DNA from: Gamarada debralockiae
Lineage: Eukaryota > Ascomycota > Leotiomycetes > Helotiales > Hyphodiscaceae
Length of the DNA: 45,085 bases
NCBI GenBank assembly: GCA_002803225.1
Contig: NXFV01001683.1
Location: 1 to 45,085, forward strand
Direction of reading: 5' to 3'
Shown: piece after piece, positions 10,985 through 22,635 of the stretch
How the letters are laid out: every line of letters starts with the position of its first letter
How positions within the stretch are numbered: the stretch's first letter is position 1
Translations under genes and position numbers: made by a program
Notes under the pieces: generated by a model
What the model was told of the DNA's origin: nothing
Database searches by the model: none
What the model saw: the letters and a program-made list of their open reading frames with translations, nothing else

Positions 10985-11570
10985 CGTCGTCCTTTACTTG
11001 GTCCTACGGAGAGGAAGCAGTTAATCGATTGGGTATATGTAAGCAAGAAGAATTGGCGTGTGCCGTGGGACTAAATACCTAGTATTTTTGGCTGGGATTA
11101 TAAAGTATGTACAATTGTTACGGCGTTTAAAATAGAGGGCTTCTCCAGATACTCTGCTCTTCAAAAGCCTAAGCTAACTCCACAATAAGCTAAGATATAA
11201 TTACAATGGGCGTGTGACCACTTAAATTAGACTGTTGAGCAATAGCTTTAGATCTTTTAGACTGACAAGATGTAAGTAAAGCCTAGGAGACATAAGAAAT
11301 CAAGGTGACAAGAAGGAGAGGTAAGGCTTTATACCCTGATTATAAAGTCTAAGTTATAAAAGAAGATTAGATGGATGTTTTAGGCGGGTATATCGGGCTT
11401 TAGTAAAGGACTATATATTTGGGAGAAGGATTAGGGGACAATTACTTCACAAGCTATTGTAAGCACGTAGTGTCTATCATAGCAGAGTATGTGAGCCAAA
11501 CTGGGCTGATTCCTATATAGGATAATGCTTTAGGGCATGCTGGGACCATTCACGTTTCGAAATCCCCTCA
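10985..11570 (+). pseudogene. Tc1/mariner transposase remnant, heavily mutated (RIP-like)
   Basis: Read with stops, the plus strand gives blocks of a fungal Tc1/mariner transposase: RPLLGPTERKQLIDWVYV, then FKIEGFSRYSALQKPKLTP, then KIRWMF, then DNALGHAGT near 11521-11548. The last corresponds to the family's DNAxGHA block with the second catalytic Asp. TAG or TAA stands at many places where the family has Trp or Gln, and the frame shifts several times. That is the pattern left by RIP. The C-terminal NPIE block is not seen and no terminal repeats could be paired, so the element is also truncated. Confidence 0.75.
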
Positions 11571-13323
11571 TTCAGCGCCCCGCGTTCACTTCCCACTAGT
11601 AGAATCACCTCTATTTGGCCGGTCCCGCATTTTACTACAATTGCGCCCAATAGTCTCTCATCTACTACTCTCACCCGGCTCGCCGAGATGCAATGCTGCG
11701 AGCTGGTCAAACGGACTCTTATAAACCGGGAACTAGGAGGGAGAGGGGCTATATGCATGGCATATCTTCTATTCGCAAGGATAATGCAATAGATGCCGTG
11801 CAGGTGGCACAACAGGCTATTTTAAAGCGAGATTTCATAGAAACAGACACCCAGCTGGAGGAATTGAAGGTCCCTCTAAGAGCCCCTACTAGTGAGATAA
11901 TAAGAGAGAGACTCAGGGTTACGCTCAGGACGTGCCATTAGACCTGTCAGATACGCAGTATATAGACCTTGGTATAGTAGACTTTGAATAAGAGACATTT
12001 GAATCTGGGAATAACTTCATTTTGCTATGTATTGATACTATGGATGTTCTACTCCTCTATAGCACCTTGCGCACCTATACAAATTACCATGGGAGCGCAA
12101 GGCACGGACGGATATCGCGCAAAAGTGGGTCCCATCAAGTGGAAATACAGTCAAACTTGGTCATTACGGACTGGTTCATATCCGAATCCTTATTGTAACG
12201 GCGAGAGGCTCCGGATTCGTCAAGTTTTAGGTGGCTATATCGGGAAACCTTGTTATAAGCTATTCCGGAATAAATTGTGAGAATATTATATCTATTCCGA
12301 TATAATAAGGCACGTAAAATAGGTGATAAGCCTTAAGATATAGGTATTTTTGCCCTATTTTCAGGCCATGCAGTGAAATTCCTTGGCAATTCCAGGATTT
12401 TGGCTTAAAAAGCCGGACAGGACGCCCTTGATTTACCGGAATCCTTGTGATATCGGAATGAAACCTTCGGATTTTTCATCCCGAGCTCACCAAGTTTGAC
12501 TGTAGCTTCGTATCAAATGGAAATAGTAAGGGCCATCGTTTAGTTATCGGGAGTGGATAGACGTAGAATAGAAGTATCAAATTGCTAACAGGAAATATTT
12601 TGAAGAAAATAGCATTTGACACGCGTGATATTGCAGGAATATATGTACGGCTGTTTAACTGGGCAAAATTACCCCGCACTTCGCGAAATGTTCAGGGGCT
12701 GGGGCATAGGTAGGCCCTATATCTACTATGTATCGTCGCAACCCACAAAGGTTGCCGAGAAAGACGAAAATTGCAGTATTTGGATACAGTCAAATGAGTG
12801 AAGAGAGAATTCACCCGTTGATATCCGAGTAGCAACTAATCGGTCCTCCATATAAGAGCCTGCTAGTCACTACGGGTATTTAGAGGATGCGTTGCGCCGG
12901 TAAACGATTTGTCGTTGATTTCCGGGGTATTGTGACCGACATGCTTGGATCGGCCGGGTAGAAAGCCTGCTTACTCCTTATCTTAGTGTCAGCAATGTTG
13001 CACCTTCGGACGAAGCTACCTGCCAAATCAGTTTAGACTGATATTATAACCAATCAAGAGAGCTTACTGCTTAGTTAAGTAAGTTACTTGATTGGAATCA
13101 GTTGTTCGACCCCGTACCCCTCCTGGTTCAAGGTGCTCTACGATCATCTCCTGAATAGGAAGGTTGACATCGACAGTTCTACTAGGGTTGGGCGTCGGAC
13201 GGCGGACGTCGCTCTGTCGTATGTTGCATTCTCCTCTTTTCCTCACTTACATTTTCAACACTTTTTCTTCTTTCCAAAAGGCAAAACGCATAAGTTTCGC
13301 CGTGATCACGGTTTAAAGACAGG
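11571..13323. other. gene-free stretch, degraded repeats and transporter promoter
   Basis: No supported gene lies here. Around 12190-12470 there are several scattered TCCGGAAT and TTCCGATAT-like words, suggesting old repeat DNA. The last 100 bases before 13324 are pyrimidine-rich and presumably form the promoter and leader of the amino-acid transporter. Confidence 0.35.
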
Positions 13324-15268
13324 ATGGAGGAGAAGAAAGGCTCTATCGACTCGCCCAGCACGCCAGACGACGTGGTTGTAGCGGGCACGTATATCAAGCC
13401 GCAAGGGCGCAAGCCGCACGACTCGGATGTCAGGTTCGAAGAGTACCACTACTATGCGCTGAAAACAAGAGAAGAAGAAAAGACCTTCGAGGCTCCAAGT
13501 ACCAATTGGCGGGAGGTCTTGCTTCGAAAGAAGAGCACGCATGTCGCTGGAAACGATGAGTCCGGCGTGCACTCGTCGCACCACCTTACGGGAAAGGATT
13601 TTGCGAACCGCACGCATCGACTTGAGATATCGGATGAGGAGTGGACAAATGCTAGTCGCGCGTTCAGGACAGCGGGGTGGGGTGCTTGTGTGTGAAACAC
13701 GAATCTATTATTATACACAAGTGCTAATGTTCTTCGAAAGGTTTTTACTTGATAACCACAGACATCCTGGGACCATATGGAGTGGGCTTCGCGATGGGCA
13801 CGTTAGGCTGGGGACCAGGTGAGCGAGATTCCCATACCAATTACAATTACTTCTTTACAGGCGCAATTGACTAACCGAGACGCAGGCATCGCGTTCTACA
13901 CTATCTTTGGCTTCTTCGCTGGCTACTCCGGATATCTGATCTGGCGCGTCTTTCTCGGAGTCGATAGCTACGAATTTCCAGCTCGAAACTACGGGGACCT
14001 TGGCTTCAGAACATGGGGCGTGGCTGCTCGATATGTCACTAACATCATGCAAGCACTCGGTCTACTCCTACTTCTTGGCCAAGTCACTATCCAATTCGGG
14101 GAAAACATTTCGCAGGTCTCGAAGTTTAAGCTCTGCTACGTCGTCTGCCCCATCCTTTTCGTCTGCGTCGGCTTTTTTCTCACCCAGATCCGAACTCTCA
14201 AAGCATATGGATGGGTGGCAAACCTTGCAGTCTGGCTCAACTTATTAGCAATTTTCATTACGATGGGTGTCATGGCACATTCACCCCCAAACTACGAGAT
14301 CGCGGTATTAGGATCAGCTGGTTCCGCCGTGGACTCTACTACCATCACACCGGATGATGCTGGAAACTATCCACCAATCATGCACTACAACGGCCTCCCC
14401 CCAAACGGCCTGGTCGGCTCAATCAACGGTTTGCTGTCTGGCGTATTAGCATATGCTGGTGCTCAGCTTTTTGTGGAGTTCTTAGCTGAGATGAAGCGGC
14501 CTCGTGACTTCATCAAAGCCATGTGGGGAGCTCAATTCTTCATCTATAGCGTTTACCTCATCTATGGGTGTTACGTCTATCACTTCCAAGGCCAATACAG
14601 CTTCCAACCCAGCTACCAAGGAGTCAGTATTTACGGCTGGCAAACCGTAGGTAACATGATCACTTTGATTGCGGCCCTCATTGCTGCAGGACTTTACGGC
14701 AACATAGGCATCAAAGTCCTCTACAACAACATACTCTTAGACATCTTCAACGCGCCTCCGCTCATCACCACGCGTGGGAAGATTCTCTATGCTGCTATCG
14801 TTCCAATATGGTGGGCTACAGCGTTTATCATCGCAGCAGCTATTCCGGACTACTTCGGTTTCGTCAGCGTGATCTCGGCGTCCATGCTTCTGAATCTGAC
14901 GTACACCCTTCCTCCATTCTTCGCCCTGGGCTTCGACATCCAGAGGAACACGATCCGAGCGGAAGATGGCGAAGGCTTTGATCCTACCACAGGACAGGTG
15001 GTGAGGAACGAGACTACCGTCAAACGTTGGATACGCGGGTTCTTCAGCGGTGGGCCCTTTCAAGTCGCCATCAATGTTTGGCATGTCATATACTTCTTGT
15101 CGTCATTGTCTATGTGTGGCTTAGGCATGTATGCTGCTATCGAAGGTAAGTGTGTCCTACCGACCATTCTTACAGGTACTAATCTCTATCGCAGGCATGA
15201 TCATTGCATTCAGGAATCCGGAGCTGAACTCATTCTCCTGCCGCTCGCCGCTTAACCTGAACGCCTAG
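13324..15268 (+). CDS. amino-acid transporter, AAAP (Aa_trans) family
   Basis: Four exons fit: 13324-13687, 13741-13818, 13886-15145 and 15195-15268, giving 591 residues. The first 120 residues are hydrophilic and include a YHYYALKTREEEK block seen in fungal AAAP proteins. About ten membrane segments follow, beginning at GACFYLITTDILGPYGVGFA and including the long hydrophobic runs in exon 3. The family moves neutral or aromatic amino acids with protons across the plasma or vacuolar membrane; the substrate cannot be read from sequence. The first intron could use either of two overlapping GT donors (13688 or 13690); only 13688 keeps the frame with the acceptor before 13741. The last exon gives a short tail ending NLNA. 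It looks intact and stands alone among repeats. Confidence 0.85.
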
Positions 15269-16578
15269 AAGTAGAGCAATGCGTTACGAGTGGACTGGTC
15301 CTGGTAGCTGGGGACCAAACGATCTAGGCAGGGTTTTAGTCTAGCTTCATTCAATGTGCACTATGCTTATCGGGGGAAGCTTCTCCTTGGGTGCGGAATA
15401 GGTGCTTATAGGGCGAGAAGGAGATAATTAATTAGTTCCCGCTCCTGAGAAATCTGAGCATCAGATTAATCTATTGAGGATAGGAGGCTGTTGAAGAAAG
15501 TCGCTCAAAGGTAAATTTCCATCACTTGCAGCGCTTTAATGTGATATTGATAAAAATTTTCGTTATTGTCTGTATTCCAGACGCCGTTCCCACTACTAGG
15601 GGATAAGCTGAGGTTTAATCGCAAAGGCCATGGAAATCATGCAAAGTCCTGCTTTTAAAGTTTAGTTGTATATTAAGTAGATATTCTTGAATATTTCAAA
15701 TGCGGGAAAGATAATTGGAAGAAACTCAGGATCGTATTTATAGCCCCCCCCTCTCCCCTTCGTCTGAATTGAGGTTTAATATTTCTAGGTGGTTCCATAC
15801 TAAAATTTAACCTCAATTTAGGGGGGACATGGTATGAGCTTGGCGGGATGCGACAGTGTCACGTGATAACTAGTAAATGAGCTTTTGTAGAAGTGATTAT
15901 TCAGATGAACTTCTTAATTTTTTATTCCAGTTCTACTGTCAGTAGAGCCTGTATATAGAGCGTACAGCTCGTATATATGTACCTAACAGTCGGGTCTACA
16001 GAGCCTTTAGATATTGGGTCAGATTAATTAGGTTAGATTGGTGCTAAAGACGCTGATATTTTAGGCAATATTCCCGACAGTATTCAGGAGTGGCACGCAT
16101 CAAATGATTAGTAATACTCCTAGTATTATTTCTTGGGGAACCCCCGGGGGGGGTGACTCTAAGCTTATTTGCGCATCTCAGAATGAGAGAAGTAAGCAGT
16201 TGCGTCATGACCCTCTCGTAAATTTAGGTGTTTGCTCGTTGAAGCCGAATACCGCCCAATGCCCCATAAACTCACGCCATTGTAAGTCCGTATTACTCGC
16301 CGTTCCTGATAATAAAGCAGATTTTAGCACATCATTCAACAGCTACATCTCTAAAGCACCTGAATGCTTGCAGTCTACAGCTCTAAAATCTAGGGAGAGG
16401 GTTAGGTGCTAGTAAAAGCTACTTGCGCGGTCTAGCGCGGAGCCATGGCCCGTATGGGGATTGACCAGAATTGGAGCTCTTTATCTTTGATGAAAGGAAA
16501 GACTCGCAACACAGCCAAGTTTTGTAAGATACATATTGATACTGTTCTTTGATGCATATTCAGGCTGAGTATTCATTA
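15269..16578. other. gene-free stretch with a small inverted repeat
   Basis: AATTGAGGTTTAAT at 15767-15780 faces an inverted copy at about 15804-15818, a 50-base hairpin. The plus-strand reading frame at 16104-16412 has no family resemblance and lies in AT-rich repeat-like DNA, so it is not called. Otherwise nothing is seen. Confidence 0.4.
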
Positions 16579-16786
16579 CAGTAGACACTCGCTACAAGAA
16601 TACGCTTGGTACCGGCTAAAACTAAGAATATCGCGAAGGATATTCTTATATTTTAGTGGACTACACCCAAAAAATAAATAAATAAATAAATAAATTTTAC
16701 CCTTCGGGACCGCGAGATGGCTAAGAATATCGAGGGTTTCGTTAGGGTATTCTTATAGCGAGTATTCTTATAGCGAGTGTCAACTG
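16579..16786. mobile_element. second MITE of the CGCTATAAGAATA-type, TA-flanked
   Basis: The ends are inverted: CAGTAGACACTCGCTACAAG at 16579, and CAGTTGACACTCGCTATAAG read from 16786. TA flanks both sides (16577-16578 and 16787-16788). The right end carries two tandem copies of the ATTCTTATAGCG unit, and the interior holds an (AATA)n run near 16670-16695. Both the ends and the doubled subterminal unit resemble the MITE at 10155, so they are probably related families using the same transposase type. Confidence 0.85.
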
Positions 16787-16981
16787 TAGTACAATATGAC
16801 CAGCATTCACGGATTTGTGTTCCATACGTAGAGTGAACGTGTGATTGGAAATCAAAATGACACCTCTCTCCCGGCCCCTTTTGACCTCTTGCGCACCCTC
16901 TTGCGCAATTCATACCTTCATAACGAAGATGAAAAGCCCAATGAACGGAGTTGCTCAACTAACTCATGATTTTTCACGACT

Positions 16982-19900
16982 TTAATGGCGCCTTGTGATT
17001 CGGTCCTCTGGCAACATAGCAACACGATGATCTCCAATAATGGGGATTCCGGGAGAGTCGACGTTCGGCCTCCATAGCTTGGCATCTTCAATCCTCCCGA
17101 AATACATCTTGGCTAGGCCATAGTGTCCCATCTGTACAGCCATATCTTTGGGTGTGTATCCTCGGTGATCTTCAGCTTCCTTGCGTGCTCCATGTTCAAT
17201 TAACAACTCGCACACTCTACTATGTCCATTTGTTGCAGCCCAGTGGAGTGGACTCCAGCCGTCATATTCCACCTGATTTGCATCTGCTCCAGCAGAGAGT
17301 AGAATTTCAATGCATTTGTAGCTGCCCGTTTCGGAGCCCCATATCAACGGACAGCCCCCTCCAGTATCCGACTTTGGATCGTGATTTTCGCGAAGATACT
17401 GGGTCACCAGCCAAGGGATGTTGAAGAAGGCGGCAAGTTGTAGTTTGGGGCCCCATCGCTGCGCCTTAGGATGTTTTGAATGTCGAAAGAAGTAGTGTAA
17501 CCGCATCAGAATATCTCTCTTGAGATCTGATTTGAATATCTCTTTGACGAGTGAGATCAAATGGGATTCGGGCACTTCGAGGATGTTCAAGTGAGAATAC
17601 CAAAACTCCGCAGCGTATGCGAAGAATGGTCTAGCTTTAAACCATTCCTCCACATCTCCAATACATGGCAGTTTTCCTTCAACAAGGAGTGTATCAAGCT
17701 CTGCCATGTCTGGGCCATCTTCGAGAAATTTGATACATGTCGTTGCGAGGACAGTCTCCGCTTTAATCGTGTTCATGTCAATACCCCCTGTCATTTCAGC
17801 TGGTTTTTCTTCTTTGTAATTGAGAAGAAAGTCACGGACAGTCTGATGAATGAAGGAGACTGTGCCATGTTCTATTCGGAGAAGTGGCCCACACAGAAAG
17901 CTGAGGTCGCTGACAAAAGAGTGCCATCGCGAGATGCCAAGCTCCAAACAAAGAGCATGTTCAAGTTCGGAAACGGTTAGGACTCGTCGGGCGTTCATAA
18001 GCCATCGAATGATACGCCAGAGATCAGATTGCCGGGAGGCTAGAGGGGTTTTCAGGATGCCTTCGTAGGTGGTAGCTAGCGTCATTGGGACTTTCTCGAG
18101 TCTTGAAGCAATCAATTCATCAGTGAGACGTTCGTCTCGTCGTTCCAACTCTTTCAGAACTAACACAACCCATAAGAACATTCCATTAGCTCGATCCAAT
18201 AGGAATGAAGCCAACTTCTGCTTTGTCTGGCCGTCCAGCGATCTTCGAGAAGCAAATCGATTGACTTTTGAATTAATCAAGGCCGCTATATCTCTGGCTG
18301 TATCTTCAATGGTAATCTCAAAGAGATTAGCCGAAGTCAACAAGTCGAGCATCTGCTCATCGGGACGCCCAGAGAGCAAAACCCTCAGCGCATAGAGCTG
18401 CTCCGTGGGCTCCTGGCCGATATGAGCCTGCACCTTGGCCAGAAGCACTGACCTCGAATCAGGGTCGCACTCATCCAGACCATCAAGAATCAGGTAGATA
18501 TTTCGTTTATCCTTCGTTTCCAGAAGGACTGAAACAAACAAGTTCCAGAGTTGATCCAAAGACCAGATAATAGAGCCTTTGGTGGAAAGGATGAGGAACT
18601 GGTTGAGAAGGATTCCACGTGCTGTGGGTAGTTGGTTGGCCAGTTGTCTTATCATAGTTTTCATTGCGGCGCTTGCGGTGCTTTCTGCATGTAAACCACT
18701 TCTCTGGAAGAAGAAATATAAGATGACTCGCTTGGAGGAGTTTTCCACGATTCCACTCCCTGATTGTCCCCTCCAAGAGTCTTCTAACGTCGATTCAATA
18801 TATCGAATCGCGTGAGCCACGATCGTCGTCTTACCAAATCCAGCTGGAGCAACGACATATAATATTTCAGAAGTGCTGTTTTCGTTTGAAAACCATGACT
18901 TGAATTTTGATGTCTCGATGAACCATCGGCAAGCTAGTCGATCTTTACTCAATCTCTCTGTAAGAAAGTTGGTTTGGTCTATCGCAGCGAGGCTCGCAAG
19001 GCATTGGGATTCTTTCTCTTGAGAAATGCGTCAACTCGAGATCAAGCCAGCACTCAGAATTTTACCTTTGGGCTGCAGGTCCCCTTGCATATTGGGATCC
19101 ATATCCTCTAAGGCCATCTCACGTTCAAATGTGAGCATGTCTGGGGCTTTATGAATCTGAAAAACAATCAGCGAGAAGGGTCCTTAGGAAAGGAAATTTG
19201 ATCAACTCACTGTCAAACGCTCTAATGCCTCTCGTAGAGCTGGTAAAGTTACTTGGATTTTGTGATTTATGCTCGTGCTGTGCTTCGAGTTCGTTGATGA
19301 TATTGTTGATATTGGATTCGAACTTATTTCTTGTTCAGAGCTCGCCATCTCGGCTAGCCTTTGGAGAATAGAACAAAGTTCGGTTCGAAGGTCAATCGTT
19401 AAACCTCTGAGAAGTATAAGCTCCCTCATTAACGTGGCGACTCCTTGGGCAGTCTCTCGAATGCTGGGTAGTTCCTCAACTATATCATCAACACCGTCAC
19501 GGATGACGACAAGCTGGCCTTCAATTCCATGGAGTATGTTCCTGTATCGCTTTTAGTACCTTACGGAAAGTATTTGAGTACTCACTTACGAATCGATGCT
19601 TGTGATGCAGAGTATTAGTGCACTTTTCTCTTGCTCTAAAGCCTGAAAAATCCCCAGGATTCGCTTCTCCTCGATAACCCCCCCTAACGCTTTCCAGTAC
19701 TTCTCAACCTTTCCCGTTTCAAGTTTGGCTGTCGCATTCCGTAGAATATCCCGAAGTTTATTCGCTTTGTCTATGCAGTTCGCCAGAATAGAACCGATCA
19801 ACGTGGTTTGAAGCAATGGATTCTTCTGTATTAGTACAGCTATCTCAGTCAGGTGTTGAACCTGGATGCTCCGTTTCCTTATAGAAGCTGGTGCGTCATG

Positions 19901-20002
19901 GAGTTTGGTGCATAAGTTTGACAGGAATGTGATGATCTCAAAGCCAGCATCGACCAGCTGAGCAGCCCCCGACAAGGCTCCAAGAGCCTCGAGGCCCGAC
20001 AT
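16982..20002 (-). CDS. NLR-like STAND receptor: N-terminal helical domain, NACHT NTPase, ankyrin repeats
   Basis: Four exons fit: 20002-19590, 19541-19211, 19156-19066 and 19017-16982, giving 956 residues. The N-terminus (MSGLEALGALSGAAQLVDAG) has the helical look of the SesA/helo-like domains of fungal NACHT proteins. The NACHT core has the P-loop APAGFGKTT (residues 335-343) and a Walker B-type LILDGLDECD near 454-463. A winged-helix-like region follows (WLMNARRVLTVSELEHAL). About residues 830-915 hold two or three ankyrin repeats, including DGWSPLHWAATNGHSRVCEL and RGYTPKDMAVQMGHYG. Such proteins are cytosolic sensors in which ligand binding by the repeats activates the NTPase and releases the N-terminal effector, as in vegetative incompatibility. 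No frame lesion is seen, unlike the two HET genes in the window. The repeats are few and not highly similar to one another. Confidence 0.88.
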
Positions 20003-20486
20003 GATCCAATGGTCACATCAATGCCGCGAAAACGAACTTGGGAGGCCAATCAATGGCAGTATCGTCAGACCCCGATTTATAAGTGGATACGTCGAAGACT
20101 ATGAAAGGGCAGCCCATCCTGAGATCTAGATCATGAAGAAGTTGCATGAAGGTGATGCTGCCTGATTTACGCCCGAAAGTGTCTCAGTCGATGTAACATC
20201 GCCTAATCGAGCTGCTGCTGACTAACTGCATGAGAAGAATCATGAGAGTTGAGGGAGAGAAATTTGACCGTTTGTACACGGATATCCTGTACCTTCCCCC
20301 TTCTCTTTCACTCTTCACTGGAAACAGATTTCGCATCAAACAAGATTGAAGAAAGGAATTGTATTTACAAATAACCTTTTGCGGTAGGTTAGATACATGT
20401 TCAAGAAATCCGGATCTCAGCAGTCTTCTCACGATTTTTAAAATCGTCGTCTCGCCTTTCCAGCGCTTTCGATTTATTCCGCCAGC
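20003..20486. other. NLR promoter and downstream flank of the pectate lyase remnant
   Basis: The 484 bases between two minus-strand genes should include the NLR-like gene's promoter. No TATA box, repeat or ORF stands out. Confidence 0.4.
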
Positions 20487-21519
20487 TTAGAAGCTGAGCG
20501 TGTTACCCGCCGTCCCCACAACAGCCGCCTTGACAGCTCCACTTCCAAGCTTGGTATAAGTATACGGCACCGTCGTGAGAGTTCCAGCTTCCGCCGTGTT
20601 GCTGGAAGTTCCAAAGTTATTGTCAACCGAGACGGCATATCCAGAATCAGTCGAGTGGGATGCTTTGGAGGATCCAACAAAAGTGTTAGACTCAACGAGA
20701 ACTTGAGCCCGATCAGGGGTGTTAATGCCGTCGGAAACTGAGGAGTAGTAGGAACTGTAGATGTGGCCGATTCCGAAGCGGGTGGGTGGATGTAGCAGTT
20801 GGAGACTGTGACAAAGTCTGAGGCGTGGGTTATGTCGATGAGGCCGTCGTAGTAGCCTTTACCATGGTCATAGTCCGATGAGATGTCGACGTAGTCTACC
20901 CACACGTTGGTACAGTATTCTGTTGAAAGTTAGTTTTTAAATTCTGGATGGAACAGTTAGTCAAGGATACCAACGGCATCCCCGTTGGCTGCCGGGACTT
21001 TGGATACGGCAATATTTCGGATGATGACATTGGACATCTTCTTTACGAGACTACAGATTGTCAGCGACATCTAACCCAATGGGTAGAGTTCAACTTACAG
21101 GCCAAATCCGGTGAGCTTAGCAGTAGAGTCCTTCCCGATGATGCTGGTGTTGCTACCAACTTTGACTTGATCGGCAGTCTGGGTGATGGCTCCAGAAATC
21201 ACAACGACCTTCTTCGCTGTGCCTGCAACAGTTGCCGTGAATTGAGCGTAGATTGAAACAATCGTGGTCGTTCCACCAGAACATCCTGTGGTCCTTTTTG
21301 TGAAGCATAACCCTGGAGACGTGGTTAGTAGAATTTTAGGACGAAGAACAGAGATAAATACCAGTGGCGGCCTATGAGTGTTATCAAGGACATCTCGTGA
21401 GGATGTGAGAAGGTAAACTTACATTAGTGATAGAAGCCCTCTTTACGATCTCGGCAAAGTCGGCAACTTCGTTAGTAGCAGGTAGCCATGAGACCGAGGG
21501 AAAGGGCGGCGAACTTCAT
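20487..21519 (-). pseudogene. pectate lyase (PL1), inactivated
   Basis: The order of a secreted PL1 pectate lyase is clear: MKFAALSLGLMAT signal sequence; KKVVVISGAITQTADQVKVG and SNTSIIGKDSTAKLTGFGL; NVIIRNIAVSKV; WVDYVDISSDYDHGKGYYDG; then RFGIGHIYSSYYSS and the C-terminal strands ending NTLSF at 20487. Four GT-AG introns can be placed. Two lesions break it. After the signal sequence the frame runs into TAA within 15 codons unless one base is removed near 21490. At about 20780-20786, NCYIH joins directly to TRFGIGH in another frame, so roughly 40 family residues (the HWKASLIGH-type block through the arginine-rich loop) have been deleted. The enzyme would have cut polygalacturonate outside the cell by beta-elimination. 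Confidence 0.85.
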
Positions 21520-22635
21520 TTTCAAAATGTGTAAAAAATGAAATGTCTAAAGAAAGTATGGTAGTTGGATGGGATGAATAGATTGATGAGAATGCAATGG
21601 GGAGAGAATAGCAAACGTTGGATAACGGTGCTATCTTATAGAGAATCGCTGACTATTGTGAATTGCTTCTGTGGAGCTACCACATACCACTCCTCTTTTC
21701 GGAAGAAGTGATAATTTTCCTCCAAATATGCCAAGCGTTGTCAATTGACAGACATCATTCCTTCAATAAACAACCATAAACTTCAAACATGATAGGTGGA
21801 TCTGTGTTGAAGCAGTTCTGTTCACATTCAATCTGGGGTACCTACTGAGGTAAATCTTGGTCCGTAAATTTTCTGAGTGACTTTACTGGATATGCTCCTT
21901 GCGAATTCGTCGCATCTCGACAGATTTGTGGAGAATTGTTCAATGTTGGGTATTCCGGGTAAGGGCAATAGTATATCATCAGTCTTTAACACCGTAGGGA
22001 AAGTGAAGGAGACTTTCCACCAATTGAAGAATCCGGGTTACTTGATGGGCACAAGTGCCATCCAAGATCGGCAGAGCCATAACAGTTACTCATTGGTTCA
22101 TTTGATGCCCAGCAGGCTTTTCAAGCCCTAAGGCCATACAAACAGCCAGCAGCGATCACCAGATAGTCTGATATTTATAAGAGAATAGCAAGTTACACCA
22201 AGTTACGAGTAGCCACCAAAAGCCGCCAAACCTGACTCAGGATTGGGTGGAAAATGCTTGAAAGGTGACTGGAGAAAAGGGTGATGATCACATTTCCCTA
22301 GGGAGGAATTTCTTGGGCCAAATATTGACACGATGGCCAAGGCAGTGAAAATTTCTGGGTTATTGGCCCTCGAATCGGCTGCCACCGATGAGGCGACTGC
22401 GCCAAGTTCTCCAGATTGGTCATTCATTGATTCTTCAGGTGCTCGAAATTGTTCGCTATGCGTGCAAAGTTGAGCTGACCCTCTATACCACGCAAGGGGG
22501 CTGTAGGGTTGAAGTCCACCACTTTCATCAATCCCCGACACCTTCTTGTAAAAGGAACCACGCTAATATTTATACATTGGATGCTAAAACACGATTCCTG
22601 AATCGCACATCTGCTTCTCCCCATCACCAATGCAC
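21520..22635. other. intergenic, no gene recognised
   Basis: This 1.1 kb stretch lies between two minus-strand pseudogenes. Short frames on both strands (for example 21877-22131) have no family features. The part next to 21520 should be the old pectate lyase promoter. Confidence 0.4.

Noticed and set aside
13080..13150. Possible tRNA-like words (GTTCGACCCC, GGTTCAAGG)
   Set aside because: No matching acceptor stem, anticodon arm or spaced A and B boxes could be found.
16104..16412. Plus-strand open frame of 102 codons
   Set aside because: No recognisable domain, and it lies in AT-rich repeat-like DNA near a MITE.
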